Notes under the pieces: generated by a model | Told to the model about the DNA's origin: nothing | Databases searched by the model: none | Seen by the model: only the letters and a program-made list of their open reading frames with translations | Shown: positions 8,010 to 15,946 of the stretch, one piece after another | How positions within the stretch are numbered: the first letter of the stretch is position 1 | Layout: every line of letters starts with the position of its first letter | Source of the DNA: Clostridia bacterium | GTDB lineage: Bacteria; Bacillota; Clostridia; Oscillospirales; Acutalibacteraceae | Direction: 5' to 3' | Assembly (NCBI GenBank): GCA_017624735.1 | Contig: JAGAMK010000004.1 | Coordinates: forward strand, 1 to 64,000 | Length of the DNA: 64,000 nucleotides | Made by a program: the position numbers and the translations under genes

Positions 8010-8624
8010 GTCCTTTGTAGAATACTTATACATTCGAGCTATTTCTTTATCAATAACTCGTGAGGCTTCATTTATGATTGTTTCCATTGATTTTGGTAAT
8101 TGTTCATTTCTTTTTGGTTTGTTGTCACCTTCAAAAATCAAGGAGTCAATAATATGGTCAATCATATTTGTAGTGATAAAAGGAGCTAAGTCTTTTCTGG
8201 CATTTTCGTGACTGGGAATAGCACCTTTGATGAGTGCAGTAAGGTAGATTTTGTAAATAATGAGAACATAAATTGTTCTGATTTTGGATGAGTGATTTCT
8301 ACCATATGTACCGAGTCTGTCCATAAGATAAACTGATGAACGAAAAACGGTACTCATTCTCATTTCCTTGTCTTGTGGTATTTCGTGTTCTGCGAACAAG
8401 GCGTCCGACATCATTTTTGTTTCTGTCATACCTAAAAGGTAGTCAGTACTTACATCATAGAAGGTTGATGCACGGCAAAGAAAGTCAAGTCCACATTCTC
8501 TGATTCCCTTTTCATAGTGGGAAAGGAGAGCCTGTGAAACACCTAATGCTGTGGCAGCTTCCTTTTGACTTAAATTTTTATCTTTTCTCAACTCTACAAG
8601 TCTTGTTGAAACAGATGTACTCAT
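8001..8624 (-). CDS. XRE-family transcriptional regulator
   Basis: A 207-residue protein. The N-terminal helix-turn-helix (about residues 5-60) reads LVELRKDKNLSQKEAATALG then VSQALLSHYEKG, with DVSTDYLLGM closing the domain. The C-terminal 130 residues are helical and not recognised, perhaps for oligomerisation or ligand sensing. The ATG at 8624 is chosen because AAGAGGTG lies just upstream; the longer frame to 8675 would run through the operator. Immediately upstream are three alternating GTATAA/TTATAC half-sites, so autoregulation is likely (inference). It is divergent from the histidine phosphatase gene, the other candidate target, and its 3' end overlaps rsmI by 9 bases. Confidence 0.85.
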   Translation of the reverse strand: MSTSVSTRLVELRKDKNLSQKEAATALGVSQALLSHYEKGIRECGLDFLCRASTFYDVSTDYLLGMTETKMMSDALFAEHEIPQDKEMRMSTVFRSSVYLMDRLGTYGRNHSSKIRTIYVLIIYKIYLTALIKGAIPSHENARKDLAPFITTNMIDHIIDSLIFEGDNKPKRNEQLPKSMETIINEASRVIDKEIARMYKYSTKDSK

Positions 8625-8635
8625 AAAAACACCTC

Positions 8636-8661
8636 TTATACTAAAAGTATAAGGATTATAC
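8636..8661. promoter_or_regulatory. Three-half-site operator candidate between the XRE gene and the phosphatase gene
   Basis: TTATACT-AAA-AGTATAA is a perfect inverted repeat (8636-8652). Its right arm also forms GTATAA-GGA-TTATAC (8647-8661) with a third half-site. It abuts the ribosome binding site of the XRE gene, so bound protein would block that promoter or leader. Confidence 0.6.
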
Positions 8662-8717
8662 AATAAATTAAACAATTTGTATATTGTGCGATATTACAAA
8701 TTTTCAGGAGATATAGT

Positions 8718-9440
8718 ATGAAAACTTACCAAATTCATTTAATTCGCCATGCTGTAACAAAAGGTAACCTTGAGGGCAGATACATCGGACATACTGATGA
8801 GCCAGTTTGTGAAGAAGGAATGGCACAGCTTAAAGACATAATGGAAAACTATGGGGAATACCCTGAGGTTGATGCGGTTTTTTGCAGCCCATTAAAGAGA
8901 TGCATAGAAACTGCACAGACAATTTATCCTGAGAGAAACCCGATAATTCTTGATGATTTAAGGGAATATGATTTCGGTGAGTTTGAGGGCAAAACTGCCG
9001 AAGAATTGCAGGATGATGAAGATTTTGCAGAATGGCTTTCCGGTACAAATCCTAATAAGGCTGCTCCATTTGGTGACAGTCAGGTAAGATTTAATTATAG
9101 AATTTGTGACTGCTTTGAAAAAATCGTTGATGGTGTAATCAAAGCAGGAGTTAAAAACACAGCAGTTATAACTCACGGTGGCGTGATTATGTCACTTATG
9201 CAGACTTATGCAATTCCCGAAGCACCAATGCACGAGTGGTTGACCCCATCTTGTTGTGGCTATACAATCCGTATTGACCCGTCAATCTGGTCAAGGGGAA
9301 TGAAAGTGGAGGCTATTGCAGAATGTCCTGCACAACCAAAGGAATTTGAACATGAACTTTGGGATGTTTATGACCCGGAAAAAGACCCCTTTGATGTGGC
9401 ATACTGGGAAGACGATAGCAACTTTACAGATGAGCAGTAA
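8718..9440 (+). CDS. Histidine phosphatase family protein
   Basis: A 240-residue protein of the phosphoglycerate-mutase-like histidine phosphatase clan. The catalytic motif is LIRHAVTKGN near the N-terminus (RH, with T in place of the usual RHGET Glu-Thr). The second Arg is in FCSPLKRCIETAQ, the Glu in LREYDFGEFEGKT, and the second His in VITHGGVIMSL. Such enzymes remove phosphate from small molecules (alpha-ribazole phosphate, phosphoglycerate and others); the substrate cannot be told here. The C-terminal 40 residues are acidic. The start is ATG 8718 with an AGGAG site. It is divergent from the XRE regulator and probably controlled by the shared operator. Confidence 0.85.
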   Translation: MKTYQIHLIRHAVTKGNLEGRYIGHTDEPVCEEGMAQLKDIMENYGEYPEVDAVFCSPLKRCIETAQTIYPERNPIILDDLREYDFGEFEGKTAEELQDDEDFAEWLSGTNPNKAAPFGDSQVRFNYRICDCFEKIVDGVIKAGVKNTAVITHGGVIMSLMQTYAIPEAPMHEWLTPSCCGYTIRIDPSIWSRGMKVEAIAECPAQPKEFEHELWDVYDPEKDPFDVAYWEDDSNFTDEQ

Positions 9441-9468
9441 AATATTCCTAAAATAGCAATAAAAAATA

Positions 9469-9499
9469 CATTGAATGAAATTTTTTTCAATGATAAAAT
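9469..9499 (+). promoter_or_regulatory. Promoter of the hexuronate operon with overlapping inverted repeat
   Basis: TTGAAT at 9471-9476, 17 bases, then TAAAAT at 9494-9499. A perfect inverted repeat CATTGAA-N10-TTCAATG (9469-9492) covers the -35 box and spacer, where a repressor would block RNA polymerase. No dedicated regulator gene lies next to it. Confidence 0.5.
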
Positions 9500-9531
9500 A
9501 ATAAACAGAAAACATAGGGAGGTAAAAAGTT

Positions 9532-10578
9532 ATGAAAATGTCATTCCGCTGGTATGGCGAAAGCGACCCGATATCGTTGCAATATATTCGTCAAATTCCA
9601 AATATGAAAAGCATAGTTAGTGCCGTTTATGATGTAAAGCCAGGTGTGGTTTGGCCGGAAGAATCAATCGAGAAAATGGTAAAACAATGCGAAGAAAATG
9701 GTCTTGTTTTTGATGTGGTTGAATCAATTCCTGTGCATGAAAATATTAAGCTTGGCAGAGATAATGTTGACGAACTTTTAGAGGTTTATTGTGAAAACAT
9801 CCGTCGTTGTGCAAAATACGGTGTTAAATGTGTGACATATAACTTTATGCCTGTTTTTGACTGGACTCGTACACAACTTGATAAAGAGGCAGAGGATGGC
9901 TCAACAAGTCTTGTTATGTACTGGGAACAAATGAAAGGTCTTGACCCACTTAAAGATGACATTCATCTTCCGGGTTGGGATGCAAGCTATAGTCAAGAAG
10001 AGGTTAGAGAATTAATCTCAGCTTATGGTGAACTAGGCGAAGAGGGACTTTGGAAAAACCTTGAAAAATTCCTTAAAAAAGTTATTCCTGTGGCTGAAGA
10101 GTGTGGCGTTAAAATGGCAATTCATCCCGATGACCCACCATATCCAATTTTTGGTATTCCGAGAATTATCACTTGCGAAGAAAACATTGACAGAATGTTA
10201 AAGCTTGTGGATAGTGAGGCAAACTGCCTTTGTCTTTGTACCGGCTCGTTAGGTTGTGCAAAATCAAATGATGTGGTAAAAATGATTAGAAAATACAGTG
10301 CAATGAACCGAATTGCATTTATGCATATCAGAAACATTTTGATTATGGAAGACGGAAGCTTTGAAGAAAGCGGACATATTTCAAGTTGTGGTAGTCTTGA
10401 TATGTATGAGGTAGTTAAGGCACTTGTAGATACAGGCTTTGATGGTTATGTTCGACCTGACCACGGTAGAATGATTTGGGGCGAAACAGGAAAACCGGGT
10501 TATGGTCTTTATGACAGAGCACTTGGTGCAACATACATAAACGGCTTGTTTGAAGCAGTTGAGAAAGGAAGTAAGTAA
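9532..10578 (+). CDS. uxuA: D-mannonate dehydratase UxuA
   Basis: A 348-residue TIM-barrel enzyme that dehydrates D-mannonate to 2-keto-3-deoxygluconate. Family features include the opening MSFRWYGESDPISLQYIRQI, KPGVVWP near residue 42, YNFMPVFDWTRT in the middle, and metal-ligand-bearing segments MAIHPDDPPYPIFGIPR, CTGSLG and MHIRNI, then DGYVRPDHGRMIWGE. The length is normal for the short Gram-positive form. The ATG at 9532 has a GGGAGG site. One base separates it from the SDR gene. It is the first gene of a hexuronate operon (uxuA, fructuronate reductase, kdgK, eda). A glucuronate isomerase (uxaC) is not in the window. Confidence 0.93.
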   Translation: MKMSFRWYGESDPISLQYIRQIPNMKSIVSAVYDVKPGVVWPEESIEKMVKQCEENGLVFDVVESIPVHENIKLGRDNVDELLEVYCENIRRCAKYGVKCVTYNFMPVFDWTRTQLDKEAEDGSTSLVMYWEQMKGLDPLKDDIHLPGWDASYSQEEVRELISAYGELGEEGLWKNLEKFLKKVIPVAEECGVKMAIHPDDPPYPIFGIPRIITCEENIDRMLKLVDSEANCLCLCTGSLGCAKSNDVVKMIRKYSAMNRIAFMHIRNILIMEDGSFEESGHISSCGSLDMYEVVKALVDTGFDGYVRPDHGRMIWGETGKPGYGLYDRALGATYINGLFEAVEKGSK

Positions 10579-10579
10579 T

Positions 10580-11428
10580 ATGCTCCACGAAAATTTAAAA
10601 GGTAGAGTAGCAGTAGTAACTGGTGGCGGCGGAGTTCTTTGTGGTGATTTTGCAAAAACTCTTGCAAAGCAGGGTGTTAAGGTTGCAGTTCTTGACCTGA
10701 ATGTTGAAGCTGCACAAAAAGTAGCAGATGAAATCGTTGCTGACGGTGGTGTCGCTATTGCAGTTGGTTGTAATGTTCTTGAAAAAGAGAGTATGGAAAA
10801 TGCTCGTGCAATCATCAATGAAAAACTTGGAACCTGTGATATTCTTCTCAATGGTGCAGGCGGAAATAATCCAAAAGGCACAACAACAAAAGAAACTCTT
10901 GAAAAGATTGACCTTATTGAAAAGAATGACGATATTAAAACATTCTTTGACCTTGATGCAAGCGGTATCTCATTCGTTTTCAACCTTAATTTCCTTGGAA
11001 CACTTATTCCTACTCAGGTTTTTGCACGTGATATGGCAGAAAAAGAGAATACTTGTATCGTTATGGTGACATCAATGAATGCTTACCGTCCACTTACAAA
11101 AATCCCTGCATATTCAGCGGCAAAAGCAGCAGTTAAGAACTTCACAGAATTTATGGCTGTTCATTTCGCAGATGTTGGTATCCGTGTAAATGCTATTGCA
11201 CCGGGATTCTTCTCAACAAACCAGAATAAAACACTTCTCTGGAATGAAGATGGCACTCCAACAGCGAGAACAAATAAGATTCTCAACGCAACTCCAATGA
11301 AGAGATTCGGTGAGGCAAACGAACTTTCAGGTGCACTTCTTTTCCTTTGTGATGAAGCATATTCAAGTTTTATTACAGGTACAAGTATATGTGTAGATGG
11401 CGGATTCTCTGCATATAGTGGAGTATAA
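10580..11428 (+). CDS. SDR-family D-fructuronate reductase (mannonate oxidoreductase)
   Basis: A 282-residue short-chain dehydrogenase. It shows the Rossmann glycine-rich motif VVTGGGGVLCGDFAK, NAG-type LLNGAGGN, and the catalytic Ser and Tyr-x3-Lys in TSMNAYRPLTKIPAYSAAKA. The C-terminus has the usual GTSICVDGGFSAYSGV. Located directly after uxuA, it most likely interconverts D-fructuronate and D-mannonate with NAD(P)H, as the SDR-type UxuB of Bacillota does. The frame extends back to 10550, but ATG 10580 fits the family and has GGAAG upstream, one base after the uxuA stop. Function is assigned from family plus context. Confidence 0.85.
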   Translation: MLHENLKGRVAVVTGGGGVLCGDFAKTLAKQGVKVAVLDLNVEAAQKVADEIVADGGVAIAVGCNVLEKESMENARAIINEKLGTCDILLNGAGGNNPKGTTTKETLEKIDLIEKNDDIKTFFDLDASGISFVFNLNFLGTLIPTQVFARDMAEKENTCIVMVTSMNAYRPLTKIPAYSAAKAAVKNFTEFMAVHFADVGIRVNAIAPGFFSTNQNKTLLWNEDGTPTARTNKILNATPMKRFGEANELSGALLFLCDEAYSSFITGTSICVDGGFSAYSGV

Positions 11429-11470
11429 TTGGTGGTTCTTTTCCCGTTATAGTAATTTGGAGGTATATAT

Positions 11471-12568
11471 ATGAACTTGAATCTTAGAAAAAAAGAAGAT
11501 TGTATGTTTGATATGATTTCACTTGGTGAAATTATGCTTCGTCTTGACCCGGGTGAAGGCAGAATTAAAACTGCTCGTTCTTTCCGTGCTTGGGAAGGTG
11601 GCGGAGAATATAATGTTGCTCGTGGTCTCCGTCGTTGCTTCGGTATGAAAACTGCAGTTGTAACAGCATTTGCAGATAACGAAGTTGGTCGTCTTATTGA
11701 AGATTTCATTTTGCAGGGTGGAGTTGATACATCACTCATCAAATGGGTTAAATACGATGGTATCGGAAGAACAGTAAGAAATGGTCTTAACTTTACAGAA
11801 CGTGGATACGGTATCCGTGGTGCTGTTGGTGTTTCTGACCGTGGTAATACAGCAATTTCTCAGCTTAAAGCAGGCGATATTGACTGGGATTACATTTTCG
11901 GCACACTCGGTGTTCGTTGGCTTCATACAGGTGGCATTTTTGCAGCACTTTCAGAGTCAACTGCAGAAGTAGCAATTGAAGCAGTTAAAACTGCAAAGAA
12001 ATACGGCACAATCGTGTCTTATGACCTTAACTACCGTCCATCTCTTTGGAATGATATCGGTGGTAAGGCGAAGGCACAAGAAGTTAACAAAGAAATTGCA
12101 AAATATATCGACGTTATGATTGGTAACGAAGAAGATTTCACAGCTTGTCTTGGTTTTGAAATCGAAGGTAACGACGAAAACCTTAAAGAACTTAATATTG
12201 AGGGCTACTACAAGATGCTTGAAAATGTTGTTAAGGTTTATCCTAACTTTAAGGTTATCGCAACAACTCTTCGTACAGTTAAAACTGCAACAGTAAATGA
12301 CTGGTCCGCAATCTGCTATGCAGATGGTAAGGTTCATAAGGGACTTGAACTCCCCGGTCTTGAAATCCTTGACCGTGTTGGTGGTGGCGACTCATTCGCA
12401 TCAGGCCTTATCTATGGTCTTATGACAACAGAAGATGCACAGACAGCAGTTAATTACGGTGTTGCTCACGGTGCACTTGCAATGACAACTCCGGGTGATA
12501 CATCAATGGCATCACTTAAAGAAGTTAATGCAATTGTTAGCGGTGCAGGTGCAAGAGTACAGAGATAG
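11471..12568 (+). CDS. kdgK: 2-keto-3-deoxygluconate kinase (PfkB family)
   Basis: A 365-residue ribokinase/PfkB-family sugar kinase: MISLGEIMLRLDPGEGRIKT at the N-terminus, the substrate loop EGGGEYNVARGLRRC, and the PfkB signature with catalytic Asp, DRVGGGDSFASGLIYGL, near residue 305. It would phosphorylate 2-keto-3-deoxygluconate to KDPG, bridging UxuA and the downstream KDPG aldolase. The ATG at 11471 has a GGAGG site exactly 7 bases upstream; a second in-frame ATG (11504) is possible but has no comparable site. A palindromic repeat follows the stop, inside the operon. The long insert around residues 185-230 occurs in several clostridial homologues. Confidence 0.87.
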   Translation: MNLNLRKKEDCMFDMISLGEIMLRLDPGEGRIKTARSFRAWEGGGEYNVARGLRRCFGMKTAVVTAFADNEVGRLIEDFILQGGVDTSLIKWVKYDGIGRTVRNGLNFTERGYGIRGAVGVSDRGNTAISQLKAGDIDWDYIFGTLGVRWLHTGGIFAALSESTAEVAIEAVKTAKKYGTIVSYDLNYRPSLWNDIGGKAKAQEVNKEIAKYIDVMIGNEEDFTACLGFEIEGNDENLKELNIEGYYKMLENVVKVYPNFKVIATTLRTVKTATVNDWSAICYADGKVHKGLELPGLEILDRVGGGDSFASGLIYGLMTTEDAQTAVNYGVAHGALAMTTPGDTSMASLKEVNAIVSGAGARVQR

Positions 12569-12660
12569 TTTCTTTTTCCGCAATACTTCGTGGCTTTCGG
12601 CTCGCGGTATAACGCATACAGCTTCGCCTCTGCCACTTTGTCTTGTGAAAAAATAAATCT
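12569..12660. repeat. Palindromic repeat family A, copy 1
   Basis: Runs from TTTTTCCGCAATAC to GTCTTGTGAAAAAA between kdgK and eda. The outer stem CGCAA/TTGTG (one wobble pair) and inner stem GTGGC/GCCAC flank a GGCTCG...CGCCTC region. It is about 80% alike with the copy after eda. No terminator-like T-run follows the core, so the operon may be read through. Confidence 0.8.
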
Positions 12661-12709
12661 ATCTCAAAATAAAAAAAGTAAAAATATATTCCAATTTGGA
12701 GATGTAATT

Positions 12710-13366
12710 ATGGATAAAGAAAAAATCATTACCCGAATTCAGGACTGCGGTATCGTAGCCGTTGTTCGTGCTGAAACAGTTGACCAGGCTATCAGAATTA
12801 CTGATGCTTGTATCGAAGGTGGCGTTGCTGCAATCGAACTTACATTCACAGTTCCTCACGCAGACAAGGTTATTGAAGAACTTGCAAAGAGATACACACC
12901 GGAAGAAATTATTCTTGGTGCAGGTACAGTTCTTGATGCAGCAACAGCAAGAATCGCTATGCTTTCAGGTGCAGAATATATTGTTAGCCCTGCTCTTGAC
13001 CTTGAAACACTTAAACTTTGTAACCGTTACAGAGTTCCAATGATGCCAGGTATCATGACCGTTCGTGAAGGCTTGCTTGCTATGGAAAATGGTGCAGATA
13101 TTCTTAAAGTTTTCCCTGCTGACCTTTTCGGACCAAAGATTATTAAAGACATCAAGGGACCAATCCCATATGCTAAGATGATGCCAACAGGTGGTGTTGA
13201 TGCTGACAATGTTGGTGAATGGATTAAAGCAGGTGCGGTTGCTGTCGGTGCAGGTTCATCTCTCACAGCAGGTGCAAAAACAGGCGACTACAAGAAGATT
13301 ACAGAAACAGGTAAGCGTTTTGTAGAGAATATCAAACTTGCTCGTGCAGAATTAGCAGGCAAATAG
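12710..13366 (+). CDS. eda: KDPG/KHG aldolase
   Basis: A 218-residue class I aldolase that splits 2-keto-3-deoxy-6-phosphogluconate into pyruvate and glyceraldehyde 3-phosphate. The catalytic Glu is in AAIELTFTVP. The Schiff-base Lys is in GADILKVFPADLFGP. Substrate-binding segments are GAGTVLD, VSPALD, PGIMTVRE, MPTGGV and VGAGSSL. The open frame from 12590 runs through the repeat; the ATG at 12710 with TTGGAGAT upstream gives the normal length. It completes the hexuronate operon. It is followed by another family A repeat and a strong terminator. Confidence 0.93.
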   Translation: MDKEKIITRIQDCGIVAVVRAETVDQAIRITDACIEGGVAAIELTFTVPHADKVIEELAKRYTPEEIILGAGTVLDAATARIAMLSGAEYIVSPALDLETLKLCNRYRVPMMPGIMTVREGLLAMENGADILKVFPADLFGPKIIKDIKGPIPYAKMMPTGGVDADNVGEWIKAGAVAVGAGSSLTAGAKTGDYKKITETGKRFVENIKLARAELAGK

Positions 13367-13461
13367 TTTCTTTTTCCGCAATACTTCGTGGCTTTCGGCT
13401 CGTGGTATACCCGATACAACTTCGCCTCTGCCACATTGTTTTGCGAAAAAATAAATCTATT
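13367..13461. repeat. Palindromic repeat family A, copy 2
   Basis: Closest relative of copy 1; both begin TTTCTTTTTCCGCAATACTT right after a TAG stop. The outer stem CGCAA/TTGCG is perfect and the inner stem is GTGGC/GCCAC. It lies between eda and its terminator. Confidence 0.8.
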
Positions 13462-13482
13462 TCAATTTTTATATAAATTATG

Positions 13483-13512
13483 GTAGGGCGGGGTCTTGAC
13501 CCCGCCTTTTTA
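13483..13512 (+). terminator. Terminator of the hexuronate operon
   Basis: GGCGGGGTC-TT-GACCCCGCC followed by TTTTTATG: a strong 9-bp GC-rich hairpin with a T-run. It is preceded by GTA, like the family C repeats at 15912 and 31353, so the terminator appears to derive from that repeat family. Confidence 0.85.
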
Positions 13513-13516
13513 TGTC

Positions 13517-13545
13517 TTGCAATAATATTGCTTTAATGGTAAAAT
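13517..13545 (+). promoter_or_regulatory. Promoter of the LRR-dockerin gene
   Basis: TTGCAA, 17 bases, then TAAAAT, about 31 bases before the ATG at 13577 and just after the preceding terminator. Confidence 0.6.
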
Positions 13546-13576
13546 ACTCTCACATCATTGAAAGGACGGTGCAGAA

Positions 13577-15043
13577 ATGAAAAGAATAATATCAATTATG
13601 ATTGTTGTTATTATGCTTGTGTGCAGCTTTTCTCTGCCGTCTTTCGCTCTTAACTATGGTAGTTTTTCTTACGAAATTATCAATGATGAGGTTGTTATTA
13701 CCAAATATATTGGCAGTAACAGAACTAGCATTACTGTCCCTGCAACAATTAAGGATGTTCCCGTTGTTGCAATAGGAGAAGGTGCTTTTAATGGGAATAC
13801 CGAATTGACAACAGTTGAAGTCAGTGAAGGTGTTAAAAGTATTGGTGCATCTGTTTTTGAAAACTGCACATCACTTGCGACTATAACGTTACCTAACACT
13901 ATAACTCGCATTGGTGAAAAAGCAATTTACAACACTGCTTATTATAATAATGAAAGCAACTGGAAAAAGCAGACTGCGGACACTTCTTCAGGGGATATCG
14001 GTTTTGGAAATGGTATGGGACAAATTCCTTGGGAAGATATTGTTGCCAACGACCTTGAATATTTGTATTTGGGTACTAATCTTATTGAGATTTCGTTTTC
14101 GGGTTCATATTCCCTAAAAAAAGGAACTCGAGTTATTGCCGATGGTGCTTTTGCAGGTTGTAATGCGGAAAGTGTAACATTATCCAATACCTTGGTCGCA
14201 ATCGGTGAAAATGCTTTTAAAGATTGTAATAGCCTTAAAAATGTCAAATTCAATGAGAATATTGAAATAATTGGAGATTATGCTTTTGATGGTTGTACAT
14301 CCCTTGAAACAATAAATTTGCCGGATAAATACATAGAGATGAGTTCAACGTCTTTCTATAATACAGGATTTTACAATACTCCAAACAACTGGGACAACAA
14401 CGTACTTTACATTGAAAATGCCTTAATTGATGTTAGTGAAAATGTTGATATTGTTGAGATTAAAGAAGGTACTAAGTATGTCGTAGGTGATTCTTTGGGT
14501 GAGAATAATGCAGTCATTCCTAAAACAGTTTCAAAGATTTCGAACAAGGCCTTTACAGACACTACAAAGGTAACGGTCTTTAGTTATGCTGACACTCACG
14601 CACAGAAATTTGCAAATGCAAACAACATAAAATTCGTGGATATAGGTAATCTTACGAAAGGTGACGTGAATCTTGACGGTAAAATTGACAAGGACGATTA
14701 TGATATTCTCTGTGATGTATCAATTATCCAAAAAACACCAAGTTTTATTGAAAAATTAGCAGGGGATATGGATGACGATGGTGCTATTGATGGTATAGAT
14801 GTTATTATCCTTGATTTGATGCTTAATGATATGCCACCGTCAAGGCTTAAGGGTGACGTGAATGGTGATAATAAGGTTGATATTGAAGATTATGAATTGC
14901 TTATAAGTATCGTATCAACAAGTGAAAAAATAACGGACAATGTTATGTTGCAACGCGCCGATATAAACGAAGATGGTGCAGTTGATGCTTTTGATGCTGT
15001 ATATCTTGATTTGGCACTTAATGGAATGGTTACTTTATTATAA
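13577..15043 (+). CDS. Secreted BspA-type leucine-rich-repeat protein with two dockerin modules
   Basis: A 488-residue exported protein. The signal peptide (about residues 1-24) ends near SFALNY. BspA/LRR_5-type repeats follow (VTLSNTLVAIGENAFKDCNS, FDGCTSLETINLP and similar) up to about residue 355. The last 130 residues are two consecutive type I dockerin-like modules with calcium loops: GDVNLDGKIDKDDYDIL with GDMDDDGAIDGIDVIILDL, then GDVNGDNKVDIEDYELL with ADINEDGAVDAFDAVYLDL. Dockerins plug enzymes or adhesins into cohesin-bearing scaffolds, so this is probably a surface-complex adhesion protein. No cohesin is seen in the window. It starts at ATG 13577 with AAAGGA and stands alone between two terminators. 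Confidence 0.85.
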   Translation: MKRIISIMIVVIMLVCSFSLPSFALNYGSFSYEIINDEVVITKYIGSNRTSITVPATIKDVPVVAIGEGAFNGNTELTTVEVSEGVKSIGASVFENCTSLATITLPNTITRIGEKAIYNTAYYNNESNWKKQTADTSSGDIGFGNGMGQIPWEDIVANDLEYLYLGTNLIEISFSGSYSLKKGTRVIADGAFAGCNAESVTLSNTLVAIGENAFKDCNSLKNVKFNENIEIIGDYAFDGCTSLETINLPDKYIEMSSTSFYNTGFYNTPNNWDNNVLYIENALIDVSENVDIVEIKEGTKYVVGDSLGENNAVIPKTVSKISNKAFTDTTKVTVFSYADTHAQKFANANNIKFVDIGNLTKGDVNLDGKIDKDDYDILCDVSIIQKTPSFIEKLAGDMDDDGAIDGIDVIILDLMLNDMPPSRLKGDVNGDNKVDIEDYELLISIVSTSEKITDNVMLQRADINEDGAVDAFDAVYLDLALNGMVTLL

Positions 15044-15047
15044 AAAT

Positions 15048-15080
15048 AACGCTTAGAGTCAAGTCTCTAAGCGTTTTCTT
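15048..15080. terminator. Bidirectional terminator
   Basis: An 11-bp stem AACGCTTAGAG/CTCTAAGCGTT with T-rich tails on both strands. It serves the LRR-dockerin gene and the convergent Cof phosphatase gene, whose stop codon lies inside the stem. Confidence 0.85.
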
Positions 15081-15897
15081 TTTCTGCAATGTACTTTACA
15101 ACACTGTCGTCATTGTTGTTGCCGATTATAATGTCAGCAATTTCTTTAACCTGTGATACAGCATTTTCTACAGCAACTGCTGTGTCTGCACCTTTAAGCA
15201 TTATAATATCATTTAGATTATCACCAAATGCTGTAATGCTTTCTGCCCCCACAATTTCCTTTGCTTCATTTGCGCCATTTGCTTTTGATGCTGTGTGAGA
15301 GTATATTTCAACAAGCCAATCGTCAGAATAACTGTCTTTATAATATGCAAAATCGATTTCGGGAATACTTTTCAATTTTTCGACAATTTCATCAAGATAT
15401 TGGGGCAGAGCATAGTAGTTTACATAAACTGGATGTTGACCTTTTTCTATGTTTGTAAGGTCGTCAGTTTGTGTAAATCTGCCGTCAAGCATATCCACAC
15501 GCATATCGTAAAATTCTTTCATTCCGTCGTTATCAAATTCTGTATATTTAATTGACAATTTATAGTCATCGCTATATAAGAACATAAACGGGTGAAGATT
15601 TTTTTCATAAAAACAATCAAGAATTTTTTGTAATGCTGAATGTGAAATTTCATGGTATTTAACAGCCTTTTTTGTTTCTGTGTCATAAACAAAAACACCA
15701 TTCATGAGCACAATAGGTGCAGCAAAACGGACTCCCTCTAAAAGCGGAGTTGCACTAACCATACTGCGTGCCGTTGCCACCGCAAAAGGAATCCCTTTTT
15801 CATAAAATTCATTCAGTTTTTCTTTTGTGTAGTCGCTCATTTTGCCATTACTCTGCAAAAGAGTACCATCCATATCGCTGATATAAAGTGTTTTCAT
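15067..15897 (-). CDS. Cof-type HAD-IIB phosphatase
   Basis: A 276-residue HAD-superfamily hydrolase. Motif I is ISDMDGTLLQSNGKM with the nucleophilic Asp, motif II is AVATARSM, the Lys is in the C2B cap/core junction (TASKANGANEAKEIVG), and motif IV is FGDNLNDIIML. The type IIB cap sits between about residues 85 and 195. Cof-like enzymes dephosphorylate small metabolites such as sugar phosphates or flavin precursors; the substrate is not predictable. The ATG at 15897 has AGGTGA upstream. It lies downstream of leuAB on the same strand but is separated from it by the family C hairpin at 15912-15938. Confidence 0.9.
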   Translation of the reverse strand: MKTLYISDMDGTLLQSNGKMSDYTKEKLNEFYEKGIPFAVATARSMVSATPLLEGVRFAAPIVLMNGVFVYDTETKKAVKYHEISHSALQKILDCFYEKNLHPFMFLYSDDYKLSIKYTEFDNDGMKEFYDMRVDMLDGRFTQTDDLTNIEKGQHPVYVNYYALPQYLDEIVEKLKSIPEIDFAYYKDSYSDDWLVEIYSHTASKANGANEAKEIVGAESITAFGDNLNDIIMLKGADTAVAVENAVSQVKEIADIIIGNNNDDSVVKYIAEKENA

Positions 15898-15911
15898 AAT
15901 TCACCTAAAAA

Positions 15912-15938
15912 GTAGGGGACGATGCCCACATCGTCCCG
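15912..15938 (-). repeat. Family C hairpin repeat, likely leuAB terminator
   Basis: GTAGGGGACGATG-CCC-ACATCGTCCC on the plus strand. On the minus strand, reading out of leuB, it gives GGGACGATG/CATCGTCCC followed by CCTACTTTTT, a usable terminator. It matches the left half of the 31353-31415 element. Confidence 0.7.
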
Positions 15939-15946
15939 TTTAATTT

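Noticed and set aside
10381-11742. Minus-strand frames of about 200 and 193 codons opposite the SDR and kdgK genes
   Set aside because: They mirror well-supported enzyme genes, have Ser/Pro/Arg-rich low-quality sequence and match nothing.
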